40,710 bases of DNA from Nocardioides sp. (GTDB lineage: Bacteria > Actinomycetota > Actinomycetes > Propionibacteriales > Nocardioidaceae): assembly GCF_029937575.1 (NCBI RefSeq), contig NZ_JAPYPS010000031.1:1-40710 (forward strand). The letters run 5' to 3'. This document shows, one piece after another, positions 15,455-23,299 of this stretch. Position 1 is the first letter of the stretch. Each line of letters starts with the position of its first letter. The notes below the pieces were generated by a model. That model did not search any database and was not told where the DNA came from. It saw nothing but the letters and a program-made list of their open reading frames with translations. The translations under genes were made by a program, and so were the position numbers.

Positions 15455-16738
15455 CTAGCGCCCGTCGTTGAGCAGTCGGTGGACGTCGATGCCGATCCGC
15501 TCGTAGCGCTCGGTGCGCGGCGGCATCCCCGCCGTACGGCGCAGCTCGTGCTCATGACGCACGAAGATCGGCTCCGCCTCGATGATGTCGTTCTCCACCC
15601 GGCCCGGCACGGCCACGATCTCGTTGACACGGCGTACGCCGTGCTGGTCGAGGCCGAGGTGCACGACGAGGTCGACCGAGGCGGCCACGGTGGGGACGAC
15701 GAAGCGCGCCGAGATGTTCTCGCCAGCCAGCAGCGGGAGGGTGCACATCTTCACCAGTGCCTCGCGCGCAGAGTTGGCGTGCAACGTGCACATGCCCGGC
15801 AAACCTGCGTTCAAGGCCAGCAACAGGTCCAGGCACTCCTCGGCGCGGACCTCGCCCACGATCATCCGAGATGGCCGCATGCGCAGGGACTCCTTGACCA
15901 GGTCGCGCAGCTTGACCTCGCCGTTTCCCTCCAGGCCGGACTGACGCGTCTGCATCGCGACCCAGTCGGGGTGGTTGAAGCGAAGCTCGAAGACCTCCTC
16001 GGCGCTGACGATTCGTTCACCCCCGGGGATCGCGGCGGCCAGGCAGTTCAGAAGCGTCGTCTTTCCGGCCTGCGTCGACCCCGCGATCAAGATGTTCAGC
16101 CCCGCCCGCACGCTCGCGTCGAGGAAGGTCGCCGCTCGCGGACTCAGGCTGCCGAGCCCGACGAGGTCGTCGAGCCGCGCGGCGCGCAAGACGAACTTTC
16201 TGATGTTCACCGCGGTGAACCCACGAGCGATCCCGCCCAGGACGACGTGCAGCCGATGCCCCTCCGGCAACATCGCGTCCACGAACGGCGAGCTCACGTC
16301 GAGCCTGCGACCGCTCGACTTGAGCATGCGCTCGACGAGCTCGTCGACCTCGGCCGCGGTCAGGACCAGGTTGGTCAGCTCGTGCCGCCCATGACGCGCG
16401 ACGAAGACCCGGGACGGGTCGTTGATCCAGATCTCCTCGACGGTGGGATCGTCCAAGAACTCCTGCAGCACGCCGAAGCCGGCCACCCGTGCCACGAGCT
16501 CGCCCACGAGGGAGTCGGTGTCGACCACCGGCGCGACCATGCCGGTCAGGCTGCGCTCGTCGTGATCCCGCACGACCCGGTCGGCGATGCGTCGTACGAC
16601 GCCGGAGTCGCGCTGCGGATCGACACCCTCGCGTCGGACCAGGTCGCGGACCACCGCGTCGAGCGCCTCGACGACGCCGGGGTCGTCGCGGCGCCGCTCC
16701 CCCGTGACCCCATGGTCAACGGCGCGCGTCAGCGTCAT
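15455..16738 (-). CDS. tadA: TadA/CpaF secretion ATPase
   Basis: The 427-residue hexameric motor ATPase of the Flp pilus or Tad secretion system. Seen: N-terminal domain with EFLDDPTVEEIWINDPSRVF, Walker A GSTQAGKTT (220-228), the acidic box SAEEVFELRF, Walker B RMIVGEVRAEE (291-301) and the His box TLHANS (318-323). The Walker A middle residues (S-T-Q-A) differ slightly from the common G-T-G-S of CpaF but keep the GKT core. AGGAG lies 5 nt before the ATG at 16738. It is the first gene of the operon, so the 131-bp gap upstream should hold its promoter. Confidence 0.95.
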   Translation of the reverse strand: MTLTRAVDHGVTGERRRDDPGVVEALDAVVRDLVRREGVDPQRDSGVVRRIADRVVRDHDERSLTGMVAPVVDTDSLVGELVARVAGFGVLQEFLDDPTVEEIWINDPSRVFVARHGRHELTNLVLTAAEVDELVERMLKSSGRRLDVSSPFVDAMLPEGHRLHVVLGGIARGFTAVNIRKFVLRAARLDDLVGLGSLSPRAATFLDASVRAGLNILIAGSTQAGKTTLLNCLAAAIPGGERIVSAEEVFELRFNHPDWVAMQTRQSGLEGNGEVKLRDLVKESLRMRPSRMIVGEVRAEECLDLLLALNAGLPGMCTLHANSAREALVKMCTLPLLAGENISARFVVPTVAASVDLVVHLGLDQHGVRRVNEIVAVPGRVENDIIEAEPIFVRHEHELRRTAGMPPRTERYERIGIDVHRLLNDGR

Positions 16739-16764
16739 GGTGGCTCCTGCCGAGTCAGGTTCCG

Positions 16765-16833
16765 GTTGCTGTCCACAGCAACGTAGGCGCCGTACTACCC
16801 GACCGGAAGAGCCTCAAACCGATCTGTGGACAA
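16765..16833. promoter_or_regulatory. tad operon upstream region with hairpin and two DnaA-box-like 9-mers
   Basis: A perfect 7-bp hairpin, GTTGCTG (16765-16771), loop TCCA, CAGCAAC (16776-16782), lies 27 bp upstream of tadA. Overlapping it is CTGTCCACA (16769-16777, plus strand); TTGTCCACA lies on the minus strand at 16825-16833. Both match the actinobacterial DnaA-box form YYGTCCACA known from Streptomyces. The region is more A/T-rich than its surroundings, as expected for a promoter. Confidence 0.4.
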
Positions 16834-16869
16834 CTGTGGCGAAAAGAGTCACATGAGGCAGGTGGTGCG

Positions 16870-18651
16870 TCACTCCGCGCTGAAGTGCTGGAAGTCCGGG
16901 TCGGAGAAGTCCCCGCCCCAGCTCCACCCCGCCCGCGCGAAGGCCCGGGTCACGACGTCGTCGGACCCGATGACCCCGCGCCCGGTCGACGCACCCGACG
17001 AGCGGTCGACGTCGACGAAGCGGCCACCGCGCGGTGGCTGCACGATCGCGCCGCGCACGTAGGGGTTCTGCACCGGGTTGATGTCGATCGCCCTGCCGTA
17101 GGCGTGGTCGGAGAAGGTGTCGGTGCCGGCCACGGTGCGGCAGTTGTAGGCCGAGGTGTTGTTGGCGGCCATCGAAGCGTTGTCGTCGCCGGCGTACACG
17201 TCGACCAGGCGCATCTGCTGGACCCGGAAGCGGGCCTCGTACAACCTCTCGAAGGTGCTCACCACGTCACGGGCCACGTCGCGGTGCACCACCAGCACGC
17301 CGGTCCTCGCGCCGCCGCCGAAGCCGACGTACGACAGCTCCAGGCGCCGCAGGTCGGCGAACGGCACCGGACAGGACGCCGGGTCGTGGCTGCTCCCGGT
17401 CATCCGCTCCTGGAGTCGGGTGCCGATCCGCCCGATCGCGGAGGTGTACGGCGGCAGCGCGTCGCGGTCCCCGTCGGGCCGATCGCCCGACCCATCATCG
17501 GTGGGCTGGGCCGGCCCCGGACCGGGGGCCAGGCGCGTGCAGTCGCGCAGGTCGTTCCACCCGGAGACCGCCTCCTCGGCGGGTGACCCGGTCAGTCGCT
17601 GCGGCTGGCCGCCCTCCGGCGGGATGTAGGCCGGGTGCCACTCGTCGGCGACGACCTCGTCTCCGCGCACGGCCAGGCGCAGCACCCCGCTGGAGGAGCG
17701 GCCGCCGTTGTACCAGAGGAAATTGCCGAGCCCGTAGCTCACGTAGGTGTCGCCCAGCAGCCCGGCACCGACCGGCGTGTGCGCGTGCGTGCCGACAACG
17801 ATGTCGGCCCCCGCGGCGGAGAGATCGCGCGCGAGCGACTGCTGGTCGCCGGTGGGGCACGCGTCGCCCTCGTCGCCCCAGTGCAGGTAGACGACCACCA
17901 GGTCGTCGACGGCGGCCGCCTTGCGCACTGCCCGGGTGAGCTGGTTGGTGTAGGGCACCCGGGCCGAGGCGATGCCCGGGCCCGACCCCGGCAGCACGCC
18001 CCAGATCGGGTCGGCGCTCTCCCGGAAGGACGAGTCGGCGGCGAGGACCGCCACGTCGGTGCCCTTGATCGTGCGTCGGTACGGCGTGAACGCGGCGTCG
18101 CGATCGCGGCCGATGCCGACCACCGCGACCGGGCTGTCCTCGGCGGCCCGCAGGGTGTCCCGCAGACCGCGGACCCCGTAATCGCCGCCGTGGTTGTTGG
18201 CCACCGACACCACGTCGACGCCCGAGCGGTCCAGGACGTCGAGCGCCGACGGGGCGCTGCGGAACCAGTAGCGATCGCCCGCGACCTCGCGCTCCTTGGG
18301 GGCCATCGCGCCGCGGGTGGTGACCGGGCTCTCCAGGTTGACCATCGCCAGGTCGGCGCTGCGCAGCCAGCGCGACATCGCACCGACCGTCGAGCCGGCC
18401 CGGTCGGGCAACGAGACCAGGGCACCCTCGAAGTGGACGTCCCCGGCGAAGGCCAACGTGATCCGGCGCTGGGGGTCCTCGGGCGCGGAGTCGGAGAGCT
18501 CGGGGTCGGAGAGCTCGGGGTCGGAGCCGGACCCGAGGTCGACCGTGGCCTCGCCGTCGCGGGGACCGACGACCTCGTCGGTGACGTTGCCGCCGCTGGT
18601 ACAGGCGCTCAGGGCCAGCACCCCCACTGCGACGAGCGCGACGAGTCTCAC
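16870..18651 (-). CDS. CapA-like / M15 peptidase fusion lipoprotein
   Basis: A 593-residue exported lipoprotein: signal peptide with lipobox LSAC (lipid Cys 17) and an acidic linker with a tandem DPELS DPELS repeat. Residues about 63-350 form a CapA/poly-glutamate-synthesis-type metallophosphoesterase-like domain (LAFAGDVHFEG, MVNLESPVT, SVANNHGGDYG, VVVYLHWGDEG, VVGTHAHTP, YGLGNFLW). After a Pro/Asp-rich linker, residues about 430-590 are an M15 D-Ala-D-Ala peptidase-like domain with SDHAYGRAIDINPVQNPY and FQHFS, giving the Zn ligands His, Asp, His. Start is GTG 18651. It probably acts on cell-wall peptide or surface polymer outside the membrane. It is 31 bp after the sensor-kinase stop, so likely the output gene of that operon. 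Confidence 0.9.
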   Translation of the reverse strand: MRLVALVAVGVLALSACTSGGNVTDEVVGPRDGEATVDLGSGSDPELSDPELSDSAPEDPQRRITLAFAGDVHFEGALVSLPDRAGSTVGAMSRWLRSADLAMVNLESPVTTRGAMAPKEREVAGDRYWFRSAPSALDVLDRSGVDVVSVANNHGGDYGVRGLRDTLRAAEDSPVAVVGIGRDRDAAFTPYRRTIKGTDVAVLAADSSFRESADPIWGVLPGSGPGIASARVPYTNQLTRAVRKAAAVDDLVVVYLHWGDEGDACPTGDQQSLARDLSAAGADIVVGTHAHTPVGAGLLGDTYVSYGLGNFLWYNGGRSSSGVLRLAVRGDEVVADEWHPAYIPPEGGQPQRLTGSPAEEAVSGWNDLRDCTRLAPGPGPAQPTDDGSGDRPDGDRDALPPYTSAIGRIGTRLQERMTGSSHDPASCPVPFADLRRLELSYVGFGGGARTGVLVVHRDVARDVVSTFERLYEARFRVQQMRLVDVYAGDDNASMAANNTSAYNCRTVAGTDTFSDHAYGRAIDINPVQNPYVRGAIVQPPRGGRFVDVDRSSGASTGRGVIGSDDVVTRAFARAGWSWGGDFSDPDFQHFSAE

Positions 18652-18682
18652 GCGTCAACCGTGACGGGTCGCTCCAAACGGT

Positions 18683-19897
18683 TCAGCGACGCGGCAGCAG
18701 CACGCGTAGGGCCTGGCCCTCGAGGCCTTCGAGGCGCTCGACCCGCCCGCCCAGCGCCGCGAGGACTGCTGACGTCCGGTCCGTCGTCGGCAACTCGGCC
18801 GTGCAGGCCTCCCCCGCGGCGTCGGTGCAGCGGATCGTGATGACCAAGAGGTTGGCCAGGCCCTCGAACACCAGGCGCACATCGCCGCGGTGGTGGCCCA
18901 CCAGCTCGGTCAGCACCAGGTCGAGCACCTGCTCCACGGGGCCGGGCGTGAAGAGAAGCTCGATGTCGCCCTCGACCGCAGCCGTGAGCGAACAGCCGTC
19001 GTCCTCCAGCTTCTCGGACCATCGCTGAGCCACCTGGAACGCCACGTCGCGCAGGGGCAGGGCCGCACCGGCCACGAGCACACCCCGCCCGGAGACCTCG
19101 ACCAGCTCACCGGCGATCTCGCCGATGCTGCCCACCGTCTGCAAGCAGTGGAGAGCGGCCTGCCGGGTGTCGTCGCCGATCGACGGGTCACCGACGAGCT
19201 CCTCGAGGGTCAGTCGCAGCGAGGTCAGCGGCGTGCGCAGGGCGTGGGAGGCCAGCAGCCCGAACTCGCGCTCCCGCTCGAGCCGATCCCGCAGCTGACC
19301 GGCGCTGCTGTCCAGAGCCTGTGCGATCGCACGCGCCTCGGGGATCCTCGTCGTCGGCAGGTCGAGGTCGAAGCGGCCGCGACCGAGCGCGGCCGCTGCG
19401 GTGGCCAGCTCTCGGAAGGGCCGCGACAGGCCGCGCGCCACGAAGTACCCGGTGACACCCGCGATGATGGCGAGCAGGAGGAGCAGCCCGAACGTGGAGG
19501 CGACGTTGCCGCCGTAGATCGTGTCGATGGGTTGGCTGCTGCTGCGGGTGACGGTGATGACACCGTCGGCCAGGAAGACGGTCGCCGAGACACTCTCCTC
19601 GTCCATCGCGAAGTCGGTGCCGGTCAGCACGATGTCGCGACCGTCGGCCGCACCGGACGGCTCGTAGAGCACCCTGGCGCGCGGCACGACGAACTGGCTG
19701 AGGAGCTCCTCGTCGATGGCCTCCCCCTGGGCGGTCTCCAGCGCGAGCACCTTGCCGATGGAGCGTGCCTGGTCGTTGACGAAGTCGCTCTCCCGCTCGC
19801 GCAGCTCGCCGGTGACGGCGTACGACCGGACGAAGGCCGCCCCCAGGAGCATCAGGAGCGTGATGGCGACGAACGCAGCAGTCAGGCGCTCACGCAT
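18683..19897 (-). CDS. Sensor histidine kinase-like protein with degenerate ATPase domain
   Basis: A 404-residue membrane protein. Span 1 is at about 8-27, an extracytoplasmic sensor domain at about 28-132, span 2 at about 133-156, HAMP at about 157-208, and a HisKA dimerisation helix with the phospho-acceptor H218 in LLASHALRTPLTSLRLTLEE. The C-terminal part has the length of a HATPase domain, but the N-box region reads LDLVLTELVGHH with no Asn. The D-x-G-x-G box is replaced by RCTDAAGEAC, and no G2 GxGL loop exists. It may therefore not autophosphorylate. The start overlaps the response-regulator stop by 8 bp, the normal pairing order RR then HK. Confidence 0.9.
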   Translation of the reverse strand: MRERLTAAFVAITLLMLLGAAFVRSYAVTGELRERESDFVNDQARSIGKVLALETAQGEAIDEELLSQFVVPRARVLYEPSGAADGRDIVLTGTDFAMDEESVSATVFLADGVITVTRSSSQPIDTIYGGNVASTFGLLLLLAIIAGVTGYFVARGLSRPFRELATAAAALGRGRFDLDLPTTRIPEARAIAQALDSSAGQLRDRLEREREFGLLASHALRTPLTSLRLTLEELVGDPSIGDDTRQAALHCLQTVGSIGEIAGELVEVSGRGVLVAGAALPLRDVAFQVAQRWSEKLEDDGCSLTAAVEGDIELLFTPGPVEQVLDLVLTELVGHHRGDVRLVFEGLANLLVITIRCTDAAGEACTAELPTTDRTSAVLAALGGRVERLEGLEGQALRVLLPRR

Positions 19898-20585
19898 GAG
19901 GCGCGGGAGCCTCGAGCCTGAACCCCACGCCCCTCACTGCCACGACACGCTCGGTCACCCCGACGCTCTCGAGCTTCTGCCGAAGCCGCCCGATCGTCAC
20001 GTCCAGGGTCTTGGTCGAGCCATACCAGTTCTCGTCCCACACGTCGGCCATCAGCCGGCCGCGGGAGACGACCTTGTCCTTGTTGGCCGCGAGGATGTTG
20101 AGGACGTCGAACTCCTTGCCCGTCAACGGCACCTCGGTCTCGCCGGCGTAGACCCGGCGGGCAGGTACGTCGATGCGCAGGCCGTCCTCGGAGTCATCGG
20201 CGCCGGAGCCGTTCCCTGCTCCGGTACGGCGCAGCAGCGCGCGCACCCGAGCCTGCAGCTCGGCCAGTCCGAACGGCTTCGCGAGGTAGTCGTCGGCGCC
20301 GTAGTCGAGACCCACGACGCGGTCGAGCTCTCCTGCGCGCGCGGTCACGATCATGATCGCGCCCTCGAAGCCAGCGGCGCGCGCCTTCTTGCAGACCTCG
20401 AGCCCGTCCATGTCGGGAAGGCCGAGGTCGAGGATGATCACCTCGGCAGAACGACCCACGAGCTCGTCGAGCGCCTTCTGGCCGTTGTCCACCCAGTTGA
20501 CGTCGTAGCCCTCACGCTCCAGCGTCCGGACAAGGGGGAACGCGATGTCCTCCTCGTCCTCGACGACGAGAACTCTGTGACCCAT
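19890..20585 (-). CDS. OmpR/PhoB-family response regulator
   Basis: A 231-residue DNA-binding response regulator. The receiver domain has the acidic pair at E9-D10, phospho-acceptor D53 (IILDLGLPDMDG), T81 and K103 (LAKPFGL), all intact. A Gly/Asp linker follows at about 122-133. The winged-helix domain includes LTGKEFDVLNILAANKDKVV, the recognition part STKTLDVTIGRLRQKL and the C-terminal wing VVAVRGVGFRLEAP. It is translated ahead of, and overlaps, the degenerate kinase. With D53 intact, its phosphate may come from another kinase or a small phosphodonor. It lies 40 bp after the signal-peptidase-like gene, probably in one operon. Confidence 0.95.
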   Translation of the reverse strand: MGHRVLVVEDEEDIAFPLVRTLEREGYDVNWVDNGQKALDELVGRSAEVIILDLGLPDMDGLEVCKKARAAGFEGAIMIVTARAGELDRVVGLDYGADDYLAKPFGLAELQARVRALLRRTGAGNGSGADDSEDGLRIDVPARRVYAGETEVPLTGKEFDVLNILAANKDKVVSRGRLMADVWDENWYGSTKTLDVTIGRLRQKLESVGVTERVVAVRGVGFRLEAPAPHA

Positions 20586-20625
20586 GACCTAGAGCATAGG
20601 GGTTCGGAGGCAGTTGCAGGTGCAA

Positions 20626-21174
20626 CTACCCGGATGTGGGCACGCTGAGTGTCGATTCGGGCCCCGGCCGGAGCCGGCCCGACCCCAGGAACCCCAGGAA
20701 CGTGGAGGCGGCCAGGGCTGCCCCGCACGCCACCAACGCCGCCAGAACCCACAGGACAAGACCCTGCGCACCGGCCAGCGGCAGGCCCACGACCGGCAGG
20801 ACGAGGACGGCACGATCGATGGTCGGCGTGTCGCCGGACCTCATGGCGGTCGTCGAGGCCTCCGTGGCCGACGAGGCGAGCGCATCCTGAGCACGCACCG
20901 TGCCCTGCTCCACCGACAGGACCCGCCACATCCCGTCACCGGCCGCGAGCAGGTCGTGCGACTCGACGTCACTGGTGGGCACCGACCGCGTCACCACGAG
21001 CGTGCCCTGCTCGTAGTCACCACGCGTCTCGTCGAGGACGGTCGTGCGCAGGCCGAACATCCCGGGCACCAGCGTGACCAGCACCAACCACCCGAGCAGC
21101 AGCGCCGCAACGGAGACCAGCACCTGGCGATGGCCCAGACGCGTCAGTCGACGCGAGCGCAGCTGCAGCTCCAC
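20626..21174 (-). CDS. Signal-peptidase-I-like membrane protein lacking catalytic residues
   Basis: A 182-residue membrane protein starting at GTG 21174 (GGAGG and GGGG upstream). Span 1 is at about 17-41 (VSVAALLLGWLVLVTLVPGM), then a short outer domain, then one or two C-terminal spans (about 121-163). The layout and the strings GTLVVTRSVPTSDVESHDLL, MWRVLSVEQGTVRAQD and DRAVLVLPVVGLPLAG match archaeal/ER-type (SipW-like) signal peptidases, where the equivalents are GDLVxVRPV..., HRVV... and GRVVLVVPxxGLP. Where the Ser nucleophile motif S-x-S-M should be, the protein reads L-D-E-T-R-G-D, and the His of HRVV is Trp (W83). I infer an inactive homologue. It is first in a likely operon with the two-component genes. 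Confidence 0.6.
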   Translation of the reverse strand: MELQLRSRRLTRLGHRQVLVSVAALLLGWLVLVTLVPGMFGLRTTVLDETRGDYEQGTLVVTRSVPTSDVESHDLLAAGDGMWRVLSVEQGTVRAQDALASSATEASTTAMRSGDTPTIDRAVLVLPVVGLPLAGAQGLVLWVLAALVACGAALAASTFLGFLGSGRLRPGPESTLSVPTSG

Positions 21175-21371
21175 GGCCCCATGCCTCCGTCCGAACCAAC
21201 CCGAGAGAATCCCGGTCGGGGCGCCCGCACGCCCCCCAGCAGTGCGGCTCGGCCCCGACCGATGAGACAAATCTACGACGGCGGGCTCCACGGACCGGGT
21301 ACGCCGACCACACGACACCGCCACCGTTCGGTAACAGCAGCCTGCCGCCACGTCGCGGGTCAGGCAGCGGG
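21175..21371. other. Intergenic gap with probable promoter of the sensory operon
   Basis: This 197-bp space lies between the start of the signal-peptidase-like gene and the stop of the ligD-type polymerase gene, both on the minus strand. No open frame of coding character is present. It contains the direct repeat GCGGGTCAGGC-like pair near 21355-21375, partly within the polymerase end, and the only A/T-rich patch nearby (GAGACAAATCTACGACG around 21265), which is the best place for a promoter. Confidence 0.35.
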
Positions 21372-22277
21372 TCAGGCGAAGAGGTCGCCCAGCCGCTCGA
21401 CCCGGTCCAGGACCTCCGGGAAGGCCATCTGCTCCAGACCGAGCGGGTCCTCGGCGCCCGCGGTGACCTCGCCCCACGACACCGGCGCGGCGACGTAGGG
21501 CCGCTCGCGTCCGCGCAGGGAGTACGGCGCGATCGTCGTCTTCGAGCCGGCGTTCTGGGACCAGTCCAGGAACACCTTGCCGTGGCGCCGCGCCTTCGTC
21601 ATCGTGGCGGTGACGAGCCGGGGGTGCTCGGCCTGGAGCTCCTCGGCGATCTCCTTGGCCAGTGCCGTCGACTCGTCGGGCGGCAGCCGGCTGGGCAGCG
21701 TCGCGTAGAGGTGCAGGCCCTTGCTCCCGCTCAGCACCGGTCGCCCGACCAGGTCGCGCTCCTCGAGCTTGTCGCGCACCAGCAGCGCCACCTGGCAGCA
21801 CTCGTGCAGGCCGGCCGGCTCGCCCGGGTCGAGGTCGACCACGATCCGGTCGGCATTGCGCGGGCGACCGTTGCGCCCGACGCGCCACTGGTGCACGTGC
21901 AGCTCGATGGCAGCCAGGTTGGCCAGCCAGGTCAGCGTCGCGAGGTCGTCGACGACAGGGAAGTCGAGGGTGCCGTCCTTGCGGTCAGCGGTGCGGCTCC
22001 CCGTCGTCGGGACGCTGACCGTGCGCACCCACGACGGCGTGCCGGCGGGAGCGTTCTTCTCGAAGAAGCTCATGTCCTGCACACCGTGCGGCCAGCGGAT
22101 CCGCGTGACAGCTCGATCGCGCAGGTGCATGAGCATCGTCGGCGCGATCCGTGCGTAGTAGTCGAGGACCTCGCCCTTGGTCGTCCCGGTCTGCGGGTAG
22201 AGCACCTTGGCGAGATTCTTGATCACCAGCGTGCGGCCCTCCACGTCGACGCGCAGCTCCTCTCCGTCCCCCGCCAT
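21372..22277 (-). CDS. LigD-type NHEJ polymerase (primase-polymerase domain)
   Basis: A 301-residue stand-alone homologue of the LigD polymerase domain (AEP superfamily), which fills gaps and adds ribonucleotides at double-strand breaks. Seen: the metal-binding motif DRIVVDLDPG near residue 145, the SGSKGLHLYATLP motif near 183, the VTATMTKARRHGKVFLDWSQN segment, and KTTIAPYSLRGRERPYVAAPVSW. Its length matches the isolated mycobacterial PolDom. The ATG at 22277 overlaps the ligase stop (TGATG), so it is coupled to the ligase. The absence of a nuclease domain in either gene is notable. Confidence 0.93.
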   Translation of the reverse strand: MAGDGEELRVDVEGRTLVIKNLAKVLYPQTGTTKGEVLDYYARIAPTMLMHLRDRAVTRIRWPHGVQDMSFFEKNAPAGTPSWVRTVSVPTTGSRTADRKDGTLDFPVVDDLATLTWLANLAAIELHVHQWRVGRNGRPRNADRIVVDLDPGEPAGLHECCQVALLVRDKLEERDLVGRPVLSGSKGLHLYATLPSRLPPDESTALAKEIAEELQAEHPRLVTATMTKARRHGKVFLDWSQNAGSKTTIAPYSLRGRERPYVAAPVSWGEVTAGAEDPLGLEQMAFPEVLDRVERLGDLFA

Positions 22278-23218
22278 CAGGCCTCCTCAGGCGTCAGGTC
22301 CTCGGGCGTCAGGTCGTGACGCACCCCTTGGTACGACGGCTGGCGCAGCCGCGTGTGGCCCCGACCGTGCGTGTCCACGTCGACCACCAGCACCGGGTCG
22401 AGCCATCGCGTGCCACGGGCGTCGATCGCGGGCACGTCGTCGTCGAACGGACTGCTCGTGCGCGACAGCTCGGCCACCGCCTCCGCCAGCACCCGGCTCT
22501 GCTTCGGGCCGATGCCGCTTCCGACCCGGCCCCGGTAGAGCAGACCCTCGGGGGTCACCTCCCCCACGACCAGCGCGGCCAGGCGGTCGTCCGTGCCCTC
22601 CTGCGGCCGCCAGCCGCCCACGACGTACGACAGCCGGTGCCGGTGGGCGAACTTCAGCCAGTGCGCGCTGCGCTCCCCGAAGCGGTACGGCGAGGACAGC
22701 CGCTTGCTCACGATGCCCTCCAGTCCCTGGTCGAGCGTGACCTGGTGGAGCATCGCTCCGTCGTCGTAGGCCGGCGGCACCTGCCAGGTGGAGCCGTCGA
22801 GCACCTCGGTGAGACGGGCTCGCCGTACCTCCAGGGGCTCCCCGGCGAGGTCGCGACCGTCCAGGCGCAGCAGGTCGAAGACCATGAACGTCACCGGCAC
22901 TGCTTCGACCAGGCGTGCGACGGTACGGCTGTCGCGCACGTGCATCCGCTCCTGCAGCACCCGGAAGTCGGGGATGCCGGCATCGTTGAGCGCGATCACC
23001 TCGCCGTCGACGAGGAGGTCGCGCTCCTCCAGCGGGGACCCGGCGACGTCGGGCCAGGCCGCGGTCACGTTGTTGTCGTTGCGGCTCGTGAGCCGCGCCT
23101 GCCCCCCGCCGGCGGCCCCGACATCGGCCAGCAGGCGCATGCCGTCCCACTTGACCTCGTGGGTCCAGCCCTCTCGGGTGGGGACGTGGTCGCCCTTGGT
23201 GGCGAGCATGGGACGCAT
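22277..23218 (-). CDS. ATP-dependent DNA ligase (LigD ligase-domain type)
   Basis: A 313-residue ligase that seals breaks with Ku and the polymerase. The adenylation Lys is K23 in EVKWDGMR (motif I); motif III is FMVFDLLRLDG, motif IV EGIVSKR, motif V WLKFAHRH. The OB-fold C-terminal domain follows with YRGRVGSGIGPKQSRVL. I start at the ATG at 23218 (MRPMLATK), which has AGGA upstream; a 12-residue longer form from 23254 is possible. The short acidic tail repeats LTPEDLTPEE. The gene is divergent from ku across an 81-bp gap. Confidence 0.94.
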   Translation of the reverse strand: MRPMLATKGDHVPTREGWTHEVKWDGMRLLADVGAAGGGQARLTSRNDNNVTAAWPDVAGSPLEERDLLVDGEVIALNDAGIPDFRVLQERMHVRDSRTVARLVEAVPVTFMVFDLLRLDGRDLAGEPLEVRRARLTEVLDGSTWQVPPAYDDGAMLHQVTLDQGLEGIVSKRLSSPYRFGERSAHWLKFAHRHRLSYVVGGWRPQEGTDDRLAALVVGEVTPEGLLYRGRVGSGIGPKQSRVLAEAVAELSRTSSPFDDDVPAIDARGTRWLDPVLVVDVDTHGRGHTRLRQPSYQGVRHDLTPEDLTPEEA

Positions 23219-23299
23219 GGGTACATCCTGTCCGATGGATTCTCGGTGTCCCACAGGTCACACTTGGTGTCCTGCCCAATTCCGGCGAGAGGCTTCCCC
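23219..23299. promoter_or_regulatory. Divergent promoter region between ligase and ku
   Basis: The 81-bp gap holds two direct copies of GGTGTCC (23245-23251 and 23266-23272) set 21 bp apart, two DNA turns, and GAGAGG as ku ribosome binding site. Such same-face repeats suit a regulator that controls both sides of this repair locus. No known regulator box was recognised. Confidence 0.4.

Noticed and set aside
16765..16833. A chromosomal replication origin.
   Set aside because: Only two DnaA-like boxes are present, with no dnaA/dnaN genes and no A/T-rich unwinding region.
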